A stretch of 64,000 bases of DNA from Bacteroidaceae bacterium (GCA_024401215.1 JAKSLL010000005.1:1-64000); one strand, 5' to 3'. Shown: positions 1 through 9,426, numbered from the stretch's first letter. Numbers and translations are program-made. Notes: generated by a model not told the origin, from the sequence alone.

Positions 1-89
1 TTAAGAGTTTTTAAGACTCTTCTTACATACTGCAAAGTTAAAGCGAAAGTTGAATTAACTTATATTATTCATAGCCCTCTACTTACATA

Positions 90-121
90 AAAGAGGATGC
101 ATCAAACGGTGCATCCTCTTT
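90..121 (-). terminator. Terminator of the LruC lipoprotein gene
   Basis: A perfect 12-bp inverted repeat (90-101 and 110-121) with an 8-base loop lies 22 bases past the stop codon of the minus-strand gene. A short run of A on the plus strand before it would give the U tract on the minus-strand RNA. Confidence 0.7.
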
Positions 122-142
122 CATATATATAAATTAATGTGT

Positions 143-2857
143 TTACTTCATCTTGATAGCAGTAAGCGTTACATTCTGTGACACTTTCAAGATTGTCATG
201 CTGCTTTGCTGCTTCATCAAGTTGATATTGTCGGCAGTGAGAGTGACGGAAACAGATGTTGTGCCTGCTTTGACTTTTGTGTTGATTACACTTGTGTTCC
301 ATCCTGTGCACATCTCGATGTTGCCATCTCTAGTTGCTGTATAGACATATTCGATAGTGTGCATGCCCTCGTTGTACGCTTTCTCTAACTCAGAGAACTT
401 GAGTCCGTCGTACCAACCGTGATTTGTGATGTTGCCTGTCCAGACAGTCTTTTCGCTGCCTTCCTCAAACACAGCCTTGTATGTGGCATTACCTTTCACT
501 GTTATTGTACGAGGATTTTCTGTGCTGCCGTCATTCCACTTCACAAATTTATAACCCCTTGAAGGTGTTGCCGTGATTGTTACAGTTTGACCTTCGTAGT
601 ATGAGTTAGTACCTGTGGATGAACCGCCTGGTCCTGCCAATACTGTAATCTGATATTTCTGAGCCATTGCGAATGTAGCAGTATATGTGGCATCAGCAGT
701 TACTGTGATGGTGCGAGTTGCATCTTTATTGCCATCGCTCCATTGTGTGAACTTATATCCCTCGTTTGGAATAGCAGAGATTGTGATGCTGCTGCCAGCT
801 TCTGCTTTTGTACCGCCTGTCACATAACCATTTCCATTAGAGTTGACGGTGATAGTGTAAAGCTTGCCTGCTACAGCTTCTTCAGATGCAACAACCTTTG
901 TGATATTAGCGCCTGACACCCAGAATTCGAGTCGCATACCTCCGTCTTTGCTGATGTGGTTGCGCATGTCGTCTGTAAGTTCAATGGTGATGTAATTCTT
1001 GTTGTTGCCATTGCCGCTGGCAAGTTCATCCCATTTATCATCGCGGATGGTGTAGTTACCATTTATCTTGTTGTCAAGGAACAACGTGATATACTTGACA
1101 TCAGGATTCTTGACAGCTTTGACGATTTTTGCGTAAGCTTCCTCGTCGCCTTCGCCATTTGTACTTGTCTTGTTGAACTGGCTGTAGTTGCCTGCCCATT
1201 CACGTCCTTCCCATAATGTTGCGACACCATCAACGAAATCGAGGTCAACATCTTTGATTGGAGTGTCTGGCTTTCCATCACCTGGTTTCTGTTCGCCATT
1301 GAACCCGCCTGTAGCCCACTGCTCGACGAGTGCTCTTGTGATATGCACGCGCTCAGGCATCCATTTGCATCCCGGGTCAGCTGCGATAATCATAGGAGCA
1401 TGGTTCTTCTCAGGGAATCCAATAGTACATACTGGCTGACCAATCATTGACACAGCCTCTACCTCTCCTGTTGCTTTGTTGTAGCGGTTGTACACTTTAA
1501 GGTAGATATTGTTGGTCTCCGGATTCCAATATGATGTTCTTGAATCATTGAAGATTTCGATAGACACATCTGCGCTTGGTAGAGGAGCTACTGAACCATA
1601 TATGCTAGGGTCAATGCGACCAGATGACTTTATGCTGCTGTCAGTGAGATAATCACCGAAACAAACCTCAAAAGGGTAGATACCACCAAGGTGAACAATC
1701 TTAGCAGATTCAGTCTCGTATGGACTTTTTCTTTTCTGAATGACACCAGAACCTTGCTGACCAACGATATGTATATCAGATACTTCTCTGCATTTGTACA
1801 TATCGACAACGACATCGTTGAAGTCTGCATCTTCAAGGTCACCGAGGTCTTCCATGAGATAACGCTTCTTGTCAACAATCTCCTTTACAACAGGTCTTTT
1901 TGCTTCCACACCGACAATGAGGAATACTACATCGTTGAAGTCCCAGTCAGAATCGTCAAGGTTGGCGTCCTCGCATCCAAGGAGGATGGCATCACTTGCG
2001 TCAGAAAATCCTTTGACAGTTCCTAAGTTGCTTGGTATTCCGCCAACTGTGCCACGAGCGTAGTTAGAATAGAAGTCGAGTGGTATCATCATGCCGTAGC
2101 CGCTTCGCTGACCTGTATTGTCAACGGCGTAGTCACCATTTGCATGACCATCTTTGTTTGGCTTCCATGTTGTCTGTCCGTCGGTAATCTTCAGATAGAG
2201 TTCAAACTCACCGTCAATAACAGAGCCATTAATGATGATTGGCTTTGAACGTGTTGCGAAAGCATTCATTGTTGAACTCTCACCACCAGAATTGTCATCG
2301 AGGTGTGTTCCTGGTTCAACCCAGTTGCTGCCTTCTGTCTTTTTGATTTCCATGCCTTCAGACTGTCCCCACACTCTGTAGTCGATATTGTTTGCTACAA
2401 GGTGAAGCTCCCAGTTCATACCTGCTTTGCCCTGATAGATAGGGATTATGGCAAAGTCGGTCATGTCTTTTGTCTGCATGACGAAGTCGAAGGCATCGTC
2501 TTTGTCGATGAGTGCCTGCTCTTCTTCTCTCAAATATTGCTTGATGTATTTGATGGTGTTCTGCTGAACATTGTACCAGTCGCCAGTTGAAACGAGTCTG
2601 TTATACTGAGCTTCAGTTGCTGGCTTATATATTGACGGGTCAAATTCTGGCTGTGCTCCAGAACGCTCTTTGGCGTTACCGAAGTTGTCAACGGTCAAGT
2701 CCCAAGACTGGTTGGGGTCTATAGATCCGTACATTTGTTCAAAATTGCGAGCGTACTCGAGTTTTGAAAGTGTTTCTTCTCCGAGAGGTTCAAAATCCTG
2801 ACAAGCGCTAAACACTAAAAGCGCAGATAACATAAGTAACGAAATAGATGATTTCAC
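143..2857 (-). CDS. LruC-domain lipoprotein with two InlB-type B-repeats
   Basis: The 904-residue product starts at a GTG and has a lipoprotein signal with lipobox ending FSAC at about Cys19, so it is probably anchored in the outer membrane and surface exposed. The middle carries the LruC/DUF4842 signature: two acidic motifs of the form DWDFNDVVF and DADFNDVVV, which resemble calcium-binding loops. Near the C-terminus are two consecutive divergent InlB B-repeats (about residues 670-815, each with GYKF.-W.DG and a TYxA.F ending), then a beta-rich domain. The family is widespread in Bacteroidales but has no settled biochemical role; adhesion or glycan binding is inference. It is transcribed alone, with a -7-like CAAATTTA (minus strand) near 2912 and a terminator at 90-121. 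Confidence 0.85.
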   Translation of the reverse strand: MKSSISLLMLSALLVFSACQDFEPLGEETLSKLEYARNFEQMYGSIDPNQSWDLTVDNFGNAKERSGAQPEFDPSIYKPATEAQYNRLVSTGDWYNVQQNTIKYIKQYLREEEQALIDKDDAFDFVMQTKDMTDFAIIPIYQGKAGMNWELHLVANNIDYRVWGQSEGMEIKKTEGSNWVEPGTHLDDNSGGESSTMNAFATRSKPIIINGSVIDGEFELYLKITDGQTTWKPNKDGHANGDYAVDNTGQRSGYGMMIPLDFYSNYARGTVGGIPSNLGTVKGFSDASDAILLGCEDANLDDSDWDFNDVVFLIVGVEAKRPVVKEIVDKKRYLMEDLGDLEDADFNDVVVDMYKCREVSDIHIVGQQGSGVIQKRKSPYETESAKIVHLGGIYPFEVCFGDYLTDSSIKSSGRIDPSIYGSVAPLPSADVSIEIFNDSRTSYWNPETNNIYLKVYNRYNKATGEVEAVSMIGQPVCTIGFPEKNHAPMIIAADPGCKWMPERVHITRALVEQWATGGFNGEQKPGDGKPDTPIKDVDLDFVDGVATLWEGREWAGNYSQFNKTSTNGEGDEEAYAKIVKAVKNPDVKYITLFLDNKINGNYTIRDDKWDELASGNGNNKNYITIELTDDMRNHISKDGGMRLEFWVSGANITKVVASEEAVAGKLYTITVNSNGNGYVTGGTKAEAGSSITISAIPNEGYKFTQWSDGNKDATRTITVTADATYTATFAMAQKYQITVLAGPGGSSTGTNSYYEGQTVTITATPSRGYKFVKWNDGSTENPRTITVKGNATYKAVFEEGSEKTVWTGNITNHGWYDGLKFSELEKAYNEGMHTIEYVYTATRDGNIEMCTGWNTSVINTKVKAGTTSVSVTLTADNINLMKQQSSMTILKVSQNVTLTAIKMK

Positions 2858-3559
2858 AATAAATTACAATCTGAGTTTACCTTATTATTTATCTCTGTAC
2901 CCTTAAAACGGCTGCAAATTTAGATGTTTTTATTAAACTAAAACAATATAAAAGATAAAAAAATGCTATTTTGAACGACATTTCTTTGATGTGAGTGTTA
3001 AAATGTCACATTACGGAAGTAGGTATGGTGCTGTTTGTGGTAGAATCGTGCAAATGGTGACATAATGTTTTGTGCATGGTTGAAAAAGTGACAAAAAGTA
3101 AATCGTGTGCTGAAATTTGAACATTAGTATCAGTTTCCTTTACTTTTTTTAATCGAAATAGTCATAAATGCAGAGGGTGTTGTCTTTTTGTTTTCGAAAA
3201 TTGAAAATATGGCATATTTTGCTAAAAAAGTCTTGTCAGAAATGATAGAAATTCTATGTGTTTTGTTTGTTAAATTGCTGTTCAATAAAGGTTTATATAT
3301 GGTATTTAGAATTTGTGCTTAATACTTTAGAATTTGTTCACAGGCATTAAATAGCCTTATCAGCAAGTTGGATAGGTCTGACAAAAGGATTAAATGTGTT
3401 TTTCTGCTTAGCTTTCATGGTGTTAGTCAAATATGACATTTTGAAATTTCGTCCACTTCTTGATGAGTGAAAAGTGTGTGCCAAACACTATTAGAAGGGG
3501 AATGCAATTTTGTCCTATCTGCTATTTTTTACTTATTTAAATAAAGTATTCAACTTTCT
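2858..3559. other. AT-rich gene-free stretch
   Basis: About 700 bases without a convincing open reading frame, lying upstream of the LruC gene. It holds the probable promoter of that gene near 2912 on the minus strand. I see no RNA gene or hairpin array; the next feature is a dispersed repeat copy from about 3560. Confidence 0.5.
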
Positions 3560-3710
3560 CAGTTGGGGAGATAAAGGGTAGTGAAATAGGAGTTATCGCT
3601 TCGCTCGGAATTAAAGAGACGTTTGCTATATACAGATATTCGTCACTTTGACACCTCTTTAACTTCTCTTTAACTACCCTTTAACTCCACAACAGGTGGA
3701 GCTTGTGAAA
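3560..3710 (+). repeat. Dispersed intergenic repeat family A, copy 1
   Basis: This is one of about eight related intergenic copies in the window. The order is a GGAG-rich left part, GTTATCGCTTCGCTCGGA, GAGACGTTTGC, a short AT spacer, a TTCGTCACTTT block, and then several tandem TTTAACTxCC units ending in a small GTGGAG hairpin. It lies downstream of the BadF kinase gene, just past its stop. Confidence 0.8.
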
Positions 3711-3725
3711 CTTGTATAAAGGATA

Positions 3726-4589
3726 TTATTTTTGTACGTGGAAATCAACAAGTCCCTCAAGTGGAGCTTGCTTTATGTTTCCTATCTCGTAACCGAAAGT
3801 GTTAGCTACCTCTTTGAGTTCCTGCTGATAATAGTATGCTACGCTTCCTACAAAATTTACAATACGGCTGTCTATGTTGAAATCAGATTTCATGACAAGA
3901 ATGTTTCTTTTGAAAAACTCGCTGAAGCAGTCTTTTATCAATGCTGATACTTCAGGGATATCTCTGTGACGCGCACAGAACGGACTTAATGAGGCAAGGA
4001 ATCTGTTTGGCAGCTGTTCACGGTAAACCTTCTGGATTATTGTTGCCTGACTCTCTTTTGTCTCCTCAAAAAACAAATCCTGAACAGATTTAGGCAGCTG
4101 TCTTTTGAGAATGTCGCCAACGAGTCGCTTGCCGATGTACGCCCCGCTTCCTTCGTCGCCAAGTATGTAGCCGAGAGCTGGGTTGCAGGTGTGCATGTCA
4201 CGACCATCATAATAACACGTGTTGCTGCCAGTTCCAAGAATGCAGACAATACCTTCACTCGAGCCGCAAAGACCTCTTGCTGCTCCAAGCATGTCGCTTT
4301 CTACCATGATGCGTGCATCGCGACTGACAACACTTCTCAATGCCTTGGCTACAATAGGCGATTTTTCTGCAGTACAACCTGCTCCGTAGAAAAATATCCC
4401 ATTGATGTCGGGGAAAGGGTGAGGGAGGGAAGGAAGAAGTTCGTTCTCCAATACCTCGCATATCTCACCCTCTGACTGCTGGAAAGGGTTGATGCCTTGT
4501 GTGTGGAATATTTTCTGTGTATTTGTGCTTTTGCTGTCAGCAAGGCACCATGCAGTTTTTGTTGAACCGCTGTCGGCTATTAGTATCAT
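3726..4589 (-). CDS. BadF/BadG-family ATPase, probable N-acetylglucosamine kinase
   Basis: The 287-residue product belongs to the ASKHA fold ATPases. Visible motifs are the N-terminal phosphate-1 loop ADSGSTKTAW (residues 5-14), GTGSNTCYYDG in the middle, and LGDEGSGAYIG, which is typical of the BadF/NAGK branch. Family members phosphorylate amino sugars such as GlcNAc in the cytosol, feeding peptidoglycan or glycan recycling. The exact substrate is not determined by sequence. It is flanked on both sides by copies of dispersed repeat A and reads as a single-gene unit. Confidence 0.8.
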   Translation of the reverse strand: MILIADSGSTKTAWCLADSKSTNTQKIFHTQGINPFQQSEGEICEVLENELLPSLPHPFPDINGIFFYGAGCTAEKSPIVAKALRSVVSRDARIMVESDMLGAARGLCGSSEGIVCILGTGSNTCYYDGRDMHTCNPALGYILGDEGSGAYIGKRLVGDILKRQLPKSVQDLFFEETKESQATIIQKVYREQLPNRFLASLSPFCARHRDIPEVSALIKDCFSEFFKRNILVMKSDFNIDSRIVNFVGSVAYYYQQELKEVANTFGYEIGNIKQAPLEGLVDFHVQK

Positions 4590-4606
4590 ATTTTTTCAAC
4601 TTATGC

Positions 4607-4758
4607 TAAGTTTGCAACTTGTTTGTTTGGGGGAGTTAAAGAGGGGTTATCGCTTAGCTTGGATTAAAAGTGGCGACACCATATACAGACATTCATCACT
4701 TTAACTCCTATTTAACTGCCCTTTAACTACCCTTTAACTCCAAACAAGCAAAACTTGT
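4607..4758 (+). repeat. Dispersed intergenic repeat family A, copy 2
   Basis: It has the same block order as the copy at 3560-3710: GGAGTTAAAGAGG, a GTTATCGCTTAGC block, a CATATACAGACATTCATCACTTT block and three TTTAACT units. It ends with AACAAGCAAAACTTG, the complement-like partner of the AACTTG at its left edge. It lies in the divergent space between the kinase gene and manC. Confidence 0.8.
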
Positions 4759-4892
4759 CTATTATTATCTAATTCAATATTCTCAAACGTTCTTTGAGTC
4801 TAAACCTTCACAAATTTATGATTTTATTATTTAAATATCGCTATAACTATTCATTTTTCTTTGAAAAGCGATAATATTGTTTGTTTTCTTAT

Positions 4893-4900
4893 TACCTTTG
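4893..4900 (+). promoter_or_regulatory. Probable -7 box of manC promoter
   Basis: TACCTTTG matches the Bacteroidetes sigma-ABfr -7 consensus TAnnTTTG and sits 59 bases before the manC start. I could not place a well-spaced -33 TTTG. Confidence 0.5.
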
Positions 4901-4959
4901 CAATAACTAATTATAAGATTGTTTACAACTTGAGAAGAATTGTATAAATAATAAAGTCT

Positions 4960-6033
4960 ATGGGCGATTTCATTAATCCAAATAACAACCTTGTTATTAT
5001 GGCAGGTGGTGTAGGCAGCAGATTCTGGCCTATGTCAACAACAGATTATCCAAAGCAGTTTATTGATGTGTTCGGTACAGGCCGCACATTCATACAGATG
5101 ACATACGACAGATTCAAAGGCGTTGTGTCTCCTGATAATGTTTGGGTTGTCACTTCTGAGAAATATGCTGACATTGTTTCTGAACAGCTTCCTGACATAC
5201 CAAAGGGCAATATTCTGCTTGAGCCTTGCCGCAGAAATACTGCTCCTTGTATTGCTTATGTGTCATGGCGTATTAAGGCTAAGAATCCAAAGGCAAATCT
5301 TGTCATCACCCCTGCTGACCATCTTGTTACTGATGTTGTTGAGTTCCAGCGCGTCATCAAATCTGCTCTCGGATTCACTTCTGAGACTGATGCTATCGTG
5401 ACTCTTGGTATGACTCCTACTCGTCCAGAGACAGGTTATGGATATATTCAGGCTGACCTTCAGGAGGCATCGCTCAGCAATAAGGAGATATTCCGTGTTG
5501 ACTCTTTCAAGGAGAAGCCAGACCTCGCAACAGCCAAGGAGTATGTGAAGAAAAAGGAGTTCTATTGGAATTCAGGCATATTCATCTGGAATGTAAGCAC
5601 TATCGTTAACGCTCTTCGTATCTATGAGCCGGGCATCTCTCGCATATTCGAGAATCTCCTTCCTGTGTATGGTACAGATAAGGAGCAGGAGATGATAAAC
5701 AAGAACTTCCCTCTCTGCGAAAGCATCTCTATCGACTATGCGGTCATGGAGAAGGCTGAAGAGATTTTTGTGTTCCCTGCAAACTTCGGCTGGAGTGATG
5801 TGGGTACATGGGGCTCTCTTCACACAATAGCTCCTGTTGATAAGAATGGAAATAACATAATAGGCAATAATGTGCGTCTTTATGAGACAAGCAACTGTGT
5901 GGTTCACACAACAGAAGAGAAGAGGGTTGTCGTTCAGGGCCTCGATGGATATATAGTTGCAGAGAAAGGTGACACATTACTTATTTGCAAGCTCGAAGAA
6001 GAGCAGCGTATCAAGGAGTTCTCTGCTGAGTAA
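4960..6033 (+). CDS. manC: Mannose-1-phosphate guanylyltransferase
   Basis: This 357-residue enzyme makes GDP-mannose from mannose 1-phosphate and GTP in the cytosol, for mannose- and fucose-containing surface glycans. The nucleotidyltransferase signature MAGGVGSRFWPMS with the following PKQF is at residues 15-32, and the sugar-phosphate binding block appears as FKEKPD. It has only the transferase domain; the isomerase half of bifunctional ManC/AlgA proteins is absent, as is common in Bacteroidetes. The short gap to the next gene suggests co-transcription with the lipid A deacylase homologue. Confidence 0.93.
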   Translation: MGDFINPNNNLVIMAGGVGSRFWPMSTTDYPKQFIDVFGTGRTFIQMTYDRFKGVVSPDNVWVVTSEKYADIVSEQLPDIPKGNILLEPCRRNTAPCIAYVSWRIKAKNPKANLVITPADHLVTDVVEFQRVIKSALGFTSETDAIVTLGMTPTRPETGYGYIQADLQEASLSNKEIFRVDSFKEKPDLATAKEYVKKKEFYWNSGIFIWNVSTIVNALRIYEPGISRIFENLLPVYGTDKEQEMINKNFPLCESISIDYAVMEKAEEIFVFPANFGWSDVGTWGSLHTIAPVDKNGNNIIGNNVRLYETSNCVVHTTEEKRVVVQGLDGYIVAEKGDTLLICKLEEEQRIKEFSAE

Positions 6034-6061
6034 TGCAGATGATTTCAGTTTTTTTAGGATA

Positions 6062-7465
6062 ATGCTTTTTAATTTTTACAGGATATACATATTATTTATA
6101 TTGTCAGTGTTTTCCGTCTGCATTTGGGCGGAAAACACTGATTCTATTGCTGAACATGTATATCCTGATTATCCATATAAACATGGTGCGCTTAAAAATT
6201 ATGTGGTGAAACACACCATGTTTAATGTTGACTCTGTGCCCAAGCATATTTATAGCATTGGCGGCAATGCGAGTATAAACCATCTTTTCAATATCGAGAT
6301 ACGAGGCGAAAAGCTTGTTAAGAGAGGGTGGGGCGGCAATTATGGGCTTTTCATGGATTCTCAGGCAAATCCTTTAGACAAAGAAATTTCCGTGTATGAC
6401 AGAGTGTTCGGCTTCCCTACGTTGGAGGCTGGTGTGCAGTTGTTGGACTTTTCCCATGTGCATTTGCATACTGGCGACACGCCTTACATCTCGGGTATGG
6501 GATTGACATGGGCGGCATACATTGCTTTCAGACGTGATGTGTATAGAAACAAGAAATGGTCGTATGGCTATTCGTTAGAGAATGGACTGTCTTTAAGTTC
6601 TCGTACATACGAGGGAGACACTAATGTTGACAATGACTTCATCGGACAGCATCTGTCGGTGTATTTCGGCTGTGGACTGTTCGCAGGATACCGTATCTCT
6701 CCAGAGACGGAAATTGCTGTTTCTGTTGACTATAAGCATGTGTCGAACGGGGCGACAGATCGTCCTAACAAAGGTGCAAATCTATATGCGATGGGATTAC
6801 GTGCAAGATGTGACCTTAACCGTCCAAAGAATGATAATGGTCTGACTTTCCATCAGAGAAGAGACCGTCTTGCTGCCTTTAAGAGGGAGCAGTTCATGCC
6901 ATACATGTATTTCGATATCAATGCAGCTGTGGGATTCCGTACTATGTATGATGAGTGGCTTTGGCATCGTGAGTACATGCATGAGGGTGATCCTGGTTAC
7001 CTGAATGGCAATCTCGCTCTGCATAATGTGTGGAGTGCCACATTTGTGCCTATGTTCAGATACAATCAGGTGCATGCCTCTGGAGTCGGACTCGAATATA
7101 TGTTTGCTGGATATGCAAAACGCTCGCAGTATGTGGAGCAGCAGATAGGCATCACTCGTAAGTTTACTCATAGCAAGCATGTACTTTCTATTGCCGGCTA
7201 CCATGAGGTGTATTATAAGAATGTGTCACTTCACATGTCGGTAGGCGCATATCTGTATCGCAAACTTGGTTGGGTGTCGCACACCTATGAGCCAGGAGTC
7301 ATCGAGACAGTAGGATTGAGATACTATCCTAAATTCTTCCGTCCTTTCTATCTCGGTTACAATCTTAAGGCAAATCTTGGCAAGGCTTATGCAATGGAGA
7401 TTAGGGCTGGCTTGCATGTCGGTCATTGGAATTTGAAGAAGCAGAAGAAGGAGGTGAACAAGTAA
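6062..7465 (+). CDS. PagL-like acyloxyacyl hydrolase / lipid A deacylase homologue
   Basis: The start at 6062 gives 467 residues with a clear signal peptide (MLFNFYRIYILFILSVFSVC then AEN); the frame is open upstream to 5957 but that would overlap manC and bury the signal. The second half resembles the PagL outer-membrane barrel: the YKHVSNGATDRPNKGANL segment matches the PagL active-site strand, with His226 and Ser228. The family removes a 3-O acyl chain from lipid A in the outer membrane. The position that is Glu in the best-known PagL appears to be Asn240 here. The protein is longer than classical PagL (about 150 residues), with extra barrel sequence at both ends. Activity is therefore uncertain. 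Confidence 0.75.
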   Translation: MLFNFYRIYILFILSVFSVCIWAENTDSIAEHVYPDYPYKHGALKNYVVKHTMFNVDSVPKHIYSIGGNASINHLFNIEIRGEKLVKRGWGGNYGLFMDSQANPLDKEISVYDRVFGFPTLEAGVQLLDFSHVHLHTGDTPYISGMGLTWAAYIAFRRDVYRNKKWSYGYSLENGLSLSSRTYEGDTNVDNDFIGQHLSVYFGCGLFAGYRISPETEIAVSVDYKHVSNGATDRPNKGANLYAMGLRARCDLNRPKNDNGLTFHQRRDRLAAFKREQFMPYMYFDINAAVGFRTMYDEWLWHREYMHEGDPGYLNGNLALHNVWSATFVPMFRYNQVHASGVGLEYMFAGYAKRSQYVEQQIGITRKFTHSKHVLSIAGYHEVYYKNVSLHMSVGAYLYRKLGWVSHTYEPGVIETVGLRYYPKFFRPFYLGYNLKANLGKAYAMEIRAGLHVGHWNLKKQKKEVNK

Positions 7466-8047
7466 GTTCTTCTCCTTCTTCTGCTTTACTCAATTTTGAC
7501 ATTTGAATATCTCAAGAATTCCTACTCAGCAAATGCCATTTTAAACAAGGATTGGCTTAAAAATATCCGCTGAATAGTTACCTTTTAGAAGTTGCAAATG
7601 ATAAAGTTGAGGAATTGAAATCCACTCTTCATGAATGCCTTGTAACTGATTGTTAATCTTAACCATGCGACTATGAAGAGTGCATGAAGAGTAACAAGCA
7701 ACTCTACATGGTGTTAAAGGCTTTAATTTCAGTTGTTTATGGATTGATTATGAAGAGTGAAGAGTTTGTCATTAAATTCGTTTCTACAGAACAATCAACG
7801 TGGTTCTTTTATGACATATATCTCTCACTAAGTGAATGCGGTCATTCAGTTCAAGTGCATAATGTTATTCATGCCGTGTGAATAATGTCATTCTCGCCAG
7901 CAGCATAATAGCATTCACGCTAAGTGAATAGAAAGAAAAAGACCAAGCAGGCTTCTGTTCTGACAAATGCCAGCAAAATAGACCTTAAGAGCCGATGTTT
8001 TTGGGGTGATTGATGATTTGTATAGTATTATTGTTTTTCATTTAAAC
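7466..8047. other. Gene-free stretch with short repeats
   Basis: There is no believable coding region. It contains a small copy of dispersed repeat B (about 7519-7584), the inverted words CTCTTCATGAATGC and GCATGAAGAGT near 7622-7692, and a cluster of GAATG/CATTC words at 7825-7930. Confidence 0.5.
7519..7584. repeat. Small copy of dispersed repeat family B
   Basis: A 66-base element bounded by CCTACTCAGC on the left and GCTGAATAGTTACC on the right, which are near inverted complements. Its interior AAACAAGGATTGGCTTA recurs near 17052 and 38602. Confidence 0.6.
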
Positions 8048-8078
8048 AAAAAAAGGTGTGCCATAAAGATGACACACC
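8048..8078 (-). terminator. Terminator of rpsP
   Basis: The inverted repeat GGTGTGCC/GACACACC (8055-8078, 8-base loop, one wobble) is followed on the minus strand by a run of seven T. It lies 28 bases past the rpsP stop. Confidence 0.8.
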
Positions 8079-8105
8079 ATTATTCTTTTTGTGCTTAATA
8101 GAAGA

Positions 8106-8636
8106 TTATGCCTCCTCAGCAGCTGGAGCCTCTTCAGCAGCAGCCTGAGCAGCAGCTTCTGCCTGAGCAGCAGCAGCGGCAGCCTTCTTCTCTGCAACCT
8201 TAGCAGCTACAGCCTCGTTAGCCTTCTTCTCAGCAGCAAGACGAGCAGCCTTGTCAGCAGCCTTGTCAGCAGCCTTCTTGTCAGCAATCTTTGCAGCCTT
8301 AGCTTCCTTCTCAGACTTCCAAGCAGAGAACTTAGCATCAGCAGCAGCTTCGTCGAATGCACCCTTCTTCACACCACCGAGGAGGTGCTTCTTGAGGTAA
8401 ACACCCTCGTTTGAAAGGATGTTGCGAACTGTGTCAGTAGGCTGTGCACCAACGAGCACCCAGTAAAGAGCGCGGTCAAAGTTCAAATCAACTGTAGCAG
8501 GATTGGTGTTTGGGTTGTAAGTACCAATCTTCTCGATGAAGCGTCCATCACGTGGAGCCTCTGGAGTAGCGATAACGATGCTGTAGAACGCATAGTTCTT
8601 ACGGCCGTGACGCTGTAAACGAATTCTTGTTGCCAT
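8106..8636 (-). CDS. rpsP: 30S ribosomal protein S16
   Basis: The N-terminal 85 or so residues are a standard S16 ([18 protein letters not shown] start; [10 protein letters not shown]), which binds 16S rRNA during 30S assembly. The remaining half is a long Ala/Lys/Glu-rich tail of low complexity, ending EEAPAAEEA. Such tails are usual on Bacteroidetes S16 and explain the 176-residue length against about 80 in other bacteria. It stands alone, with its own promoter-like box, a leader carrying two similar hairpins and a terminator. Confidence 0.97.
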   Translation of the reverse strand: MATRIRLQRHGRKNYAFYSIVIATPEAPRDGRFIEKIGTYNPNTNPATVDLNFDRALYWVLVGAQPTDTVRNILSNEGVYLKKHLLGGVKKGAFDEAAADAKFSAWKSEKEAKAAKIADKKAADKAADKAARLAAEKKANEAVAAKVAEKKAAAAAAQAEAAAQAAAEEAPAAEEA

Positions 8637-8670
8637 TTTGCAATAAAAATTTTAATTTGTTAATGATTAT

Positions 8671-8719
8671 GTCGCCAACTCGTAGCGACGTTGAACTCTG
8701 TCGTTAACTCGTAACGACG
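8671..8719 (-). promoter_or_regulatory. Twin hairpin repeat in the rpsP leader
   Basis: Two 20-base units, GTCGCCAACTCGTAGCGACG (8671-8690) and GTCGTTAACTCGTAACGACG (8700-8719), are repeated at a 29-base period between the rpsP promoter box and start codon. Each folds into a GTCGyyA/TrrCGAC hairpin with the changes compensated between arms. A regulatory role is inference. Confidence 0.5.
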
Positions 8720-8722
8720 CTA

Positions 8723-8730
8723 CAAAGTTA
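8723..8730 (-). promoter_or_regulatory. Probable -7 box of rpsP promoter
   Basis: CAAAGTTA on the plus strand reads TAACTTTG on the minus strand, matching TAnnTTTG, 87 bases before the rpsP start. Confidence 0.5.
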
Positions 8731-8824
8731 CAGCTTTTTATTGCATTTTTAATAGTTAATTAAAAACTTTTAATGCTTTGCTCGTTTTTTCCCTGTTTTT
8801 CTTTTTCAATATTATTATAATTAC

Positions 8825-8832
8825 TACTTTTG
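8825..8832 (+). promoter_or_regulatory. Probable -7 box for the rseC-rnf operon
   Basis: TACTTTTG matches TAnnTTTG. It is the only such box I found between rpsP and the RseC-like gene, so it probably drives the whole rnf operon. Confidence 0.5.
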
Positions 8833-8982
8833 CATACAAAGTTGTAAAGTAAACTTTGCAAAATGAAAGTTTTCAAACGTTGATTAATTCTCCATGTTTG
8901 ACTTTTGTTTTGTTTGGAGGATTGCTACATGAAATGATGCGCATATAGTGCTGATGTGTCGTTGTCCTTCGTTTGTAGAGAA

Positions 8983-9405
8983 ATGAGAAAAGATACTATA
9001 GAACATGACGGCGTTATAGACTCCATAGAAGGTTGCCATATCAGAGTTAAAATACTGCAGCAGGCTGCCTGCAATGGTTGTAAAGCTAAATCAATGTGTA
9101 CACAAAGCGAAAGCAAGGAGAAATATATAGATGTATATGTTGACGACATCTCACATATTTATAATGTAGGAGATGTTGTTAAGGTGTGCGGTGCTCTCAG
9201 CATGGGTAAGCAGGCTGTGCTTTTTGCTTTCGGCATACCTCTTGTATTGACGGTTTTGTGGATGCTGTTCGCTATAATATACCTTGGATTAGGCGACCTT
9301 GTTTCTGTTGCCATCCTGGTTGCTATCATGGCTATTTACTTTTTTATACTTTATCTTAATAGACAGAGTTTTTCTCGCAAGTTTGCGTTTTGGATTGCTA
9401 ATTAA
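8983..9405 (+). CDS. RseC/MucC-family SoxR-reducing protein
   Basis: I take the start at 8983 (MRKDTIEHDG), giving 140 residues; an in-frame ATG at 8956 is possible. The family pattern is clear: an N-terminal soluble part with CNGCKAKSMC (four-cysteine CxxCx4C-type cluster), then two transmembrane helices (about residues 72-95 and 100-120). RseC is the partner of Rnf/Rsx complexes and sits immediately upstream of rnfB in many Bacteroidales. It probably works in electron transfer or assembly at the inner membrane. It is separated from rnfB by 21 bases, so it belongs to the same operon. Confidence 0.85.
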   Translation: MRKDTIEHDGVIDSIEGCHIRVKILQQAACNGCKAKSMCTQSESKEKYIDVYVDDISHIYNVGDVVKVCGALSMGKQAVLFAFGIPLVLTVLWMLFAIIYLGLGDLVSVAILVAIMAIYFFILYLNRQSFSRKFAFWIAN

Positions 9406-9426
9406 TAAAAACTAAATAACTCTTTT

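Noticed and set aside
7684..7881. Small open frame of 65 codons in a gene-free stretch
   Set aside because: No similarity, no promoter box, and it overlaps short repeats.
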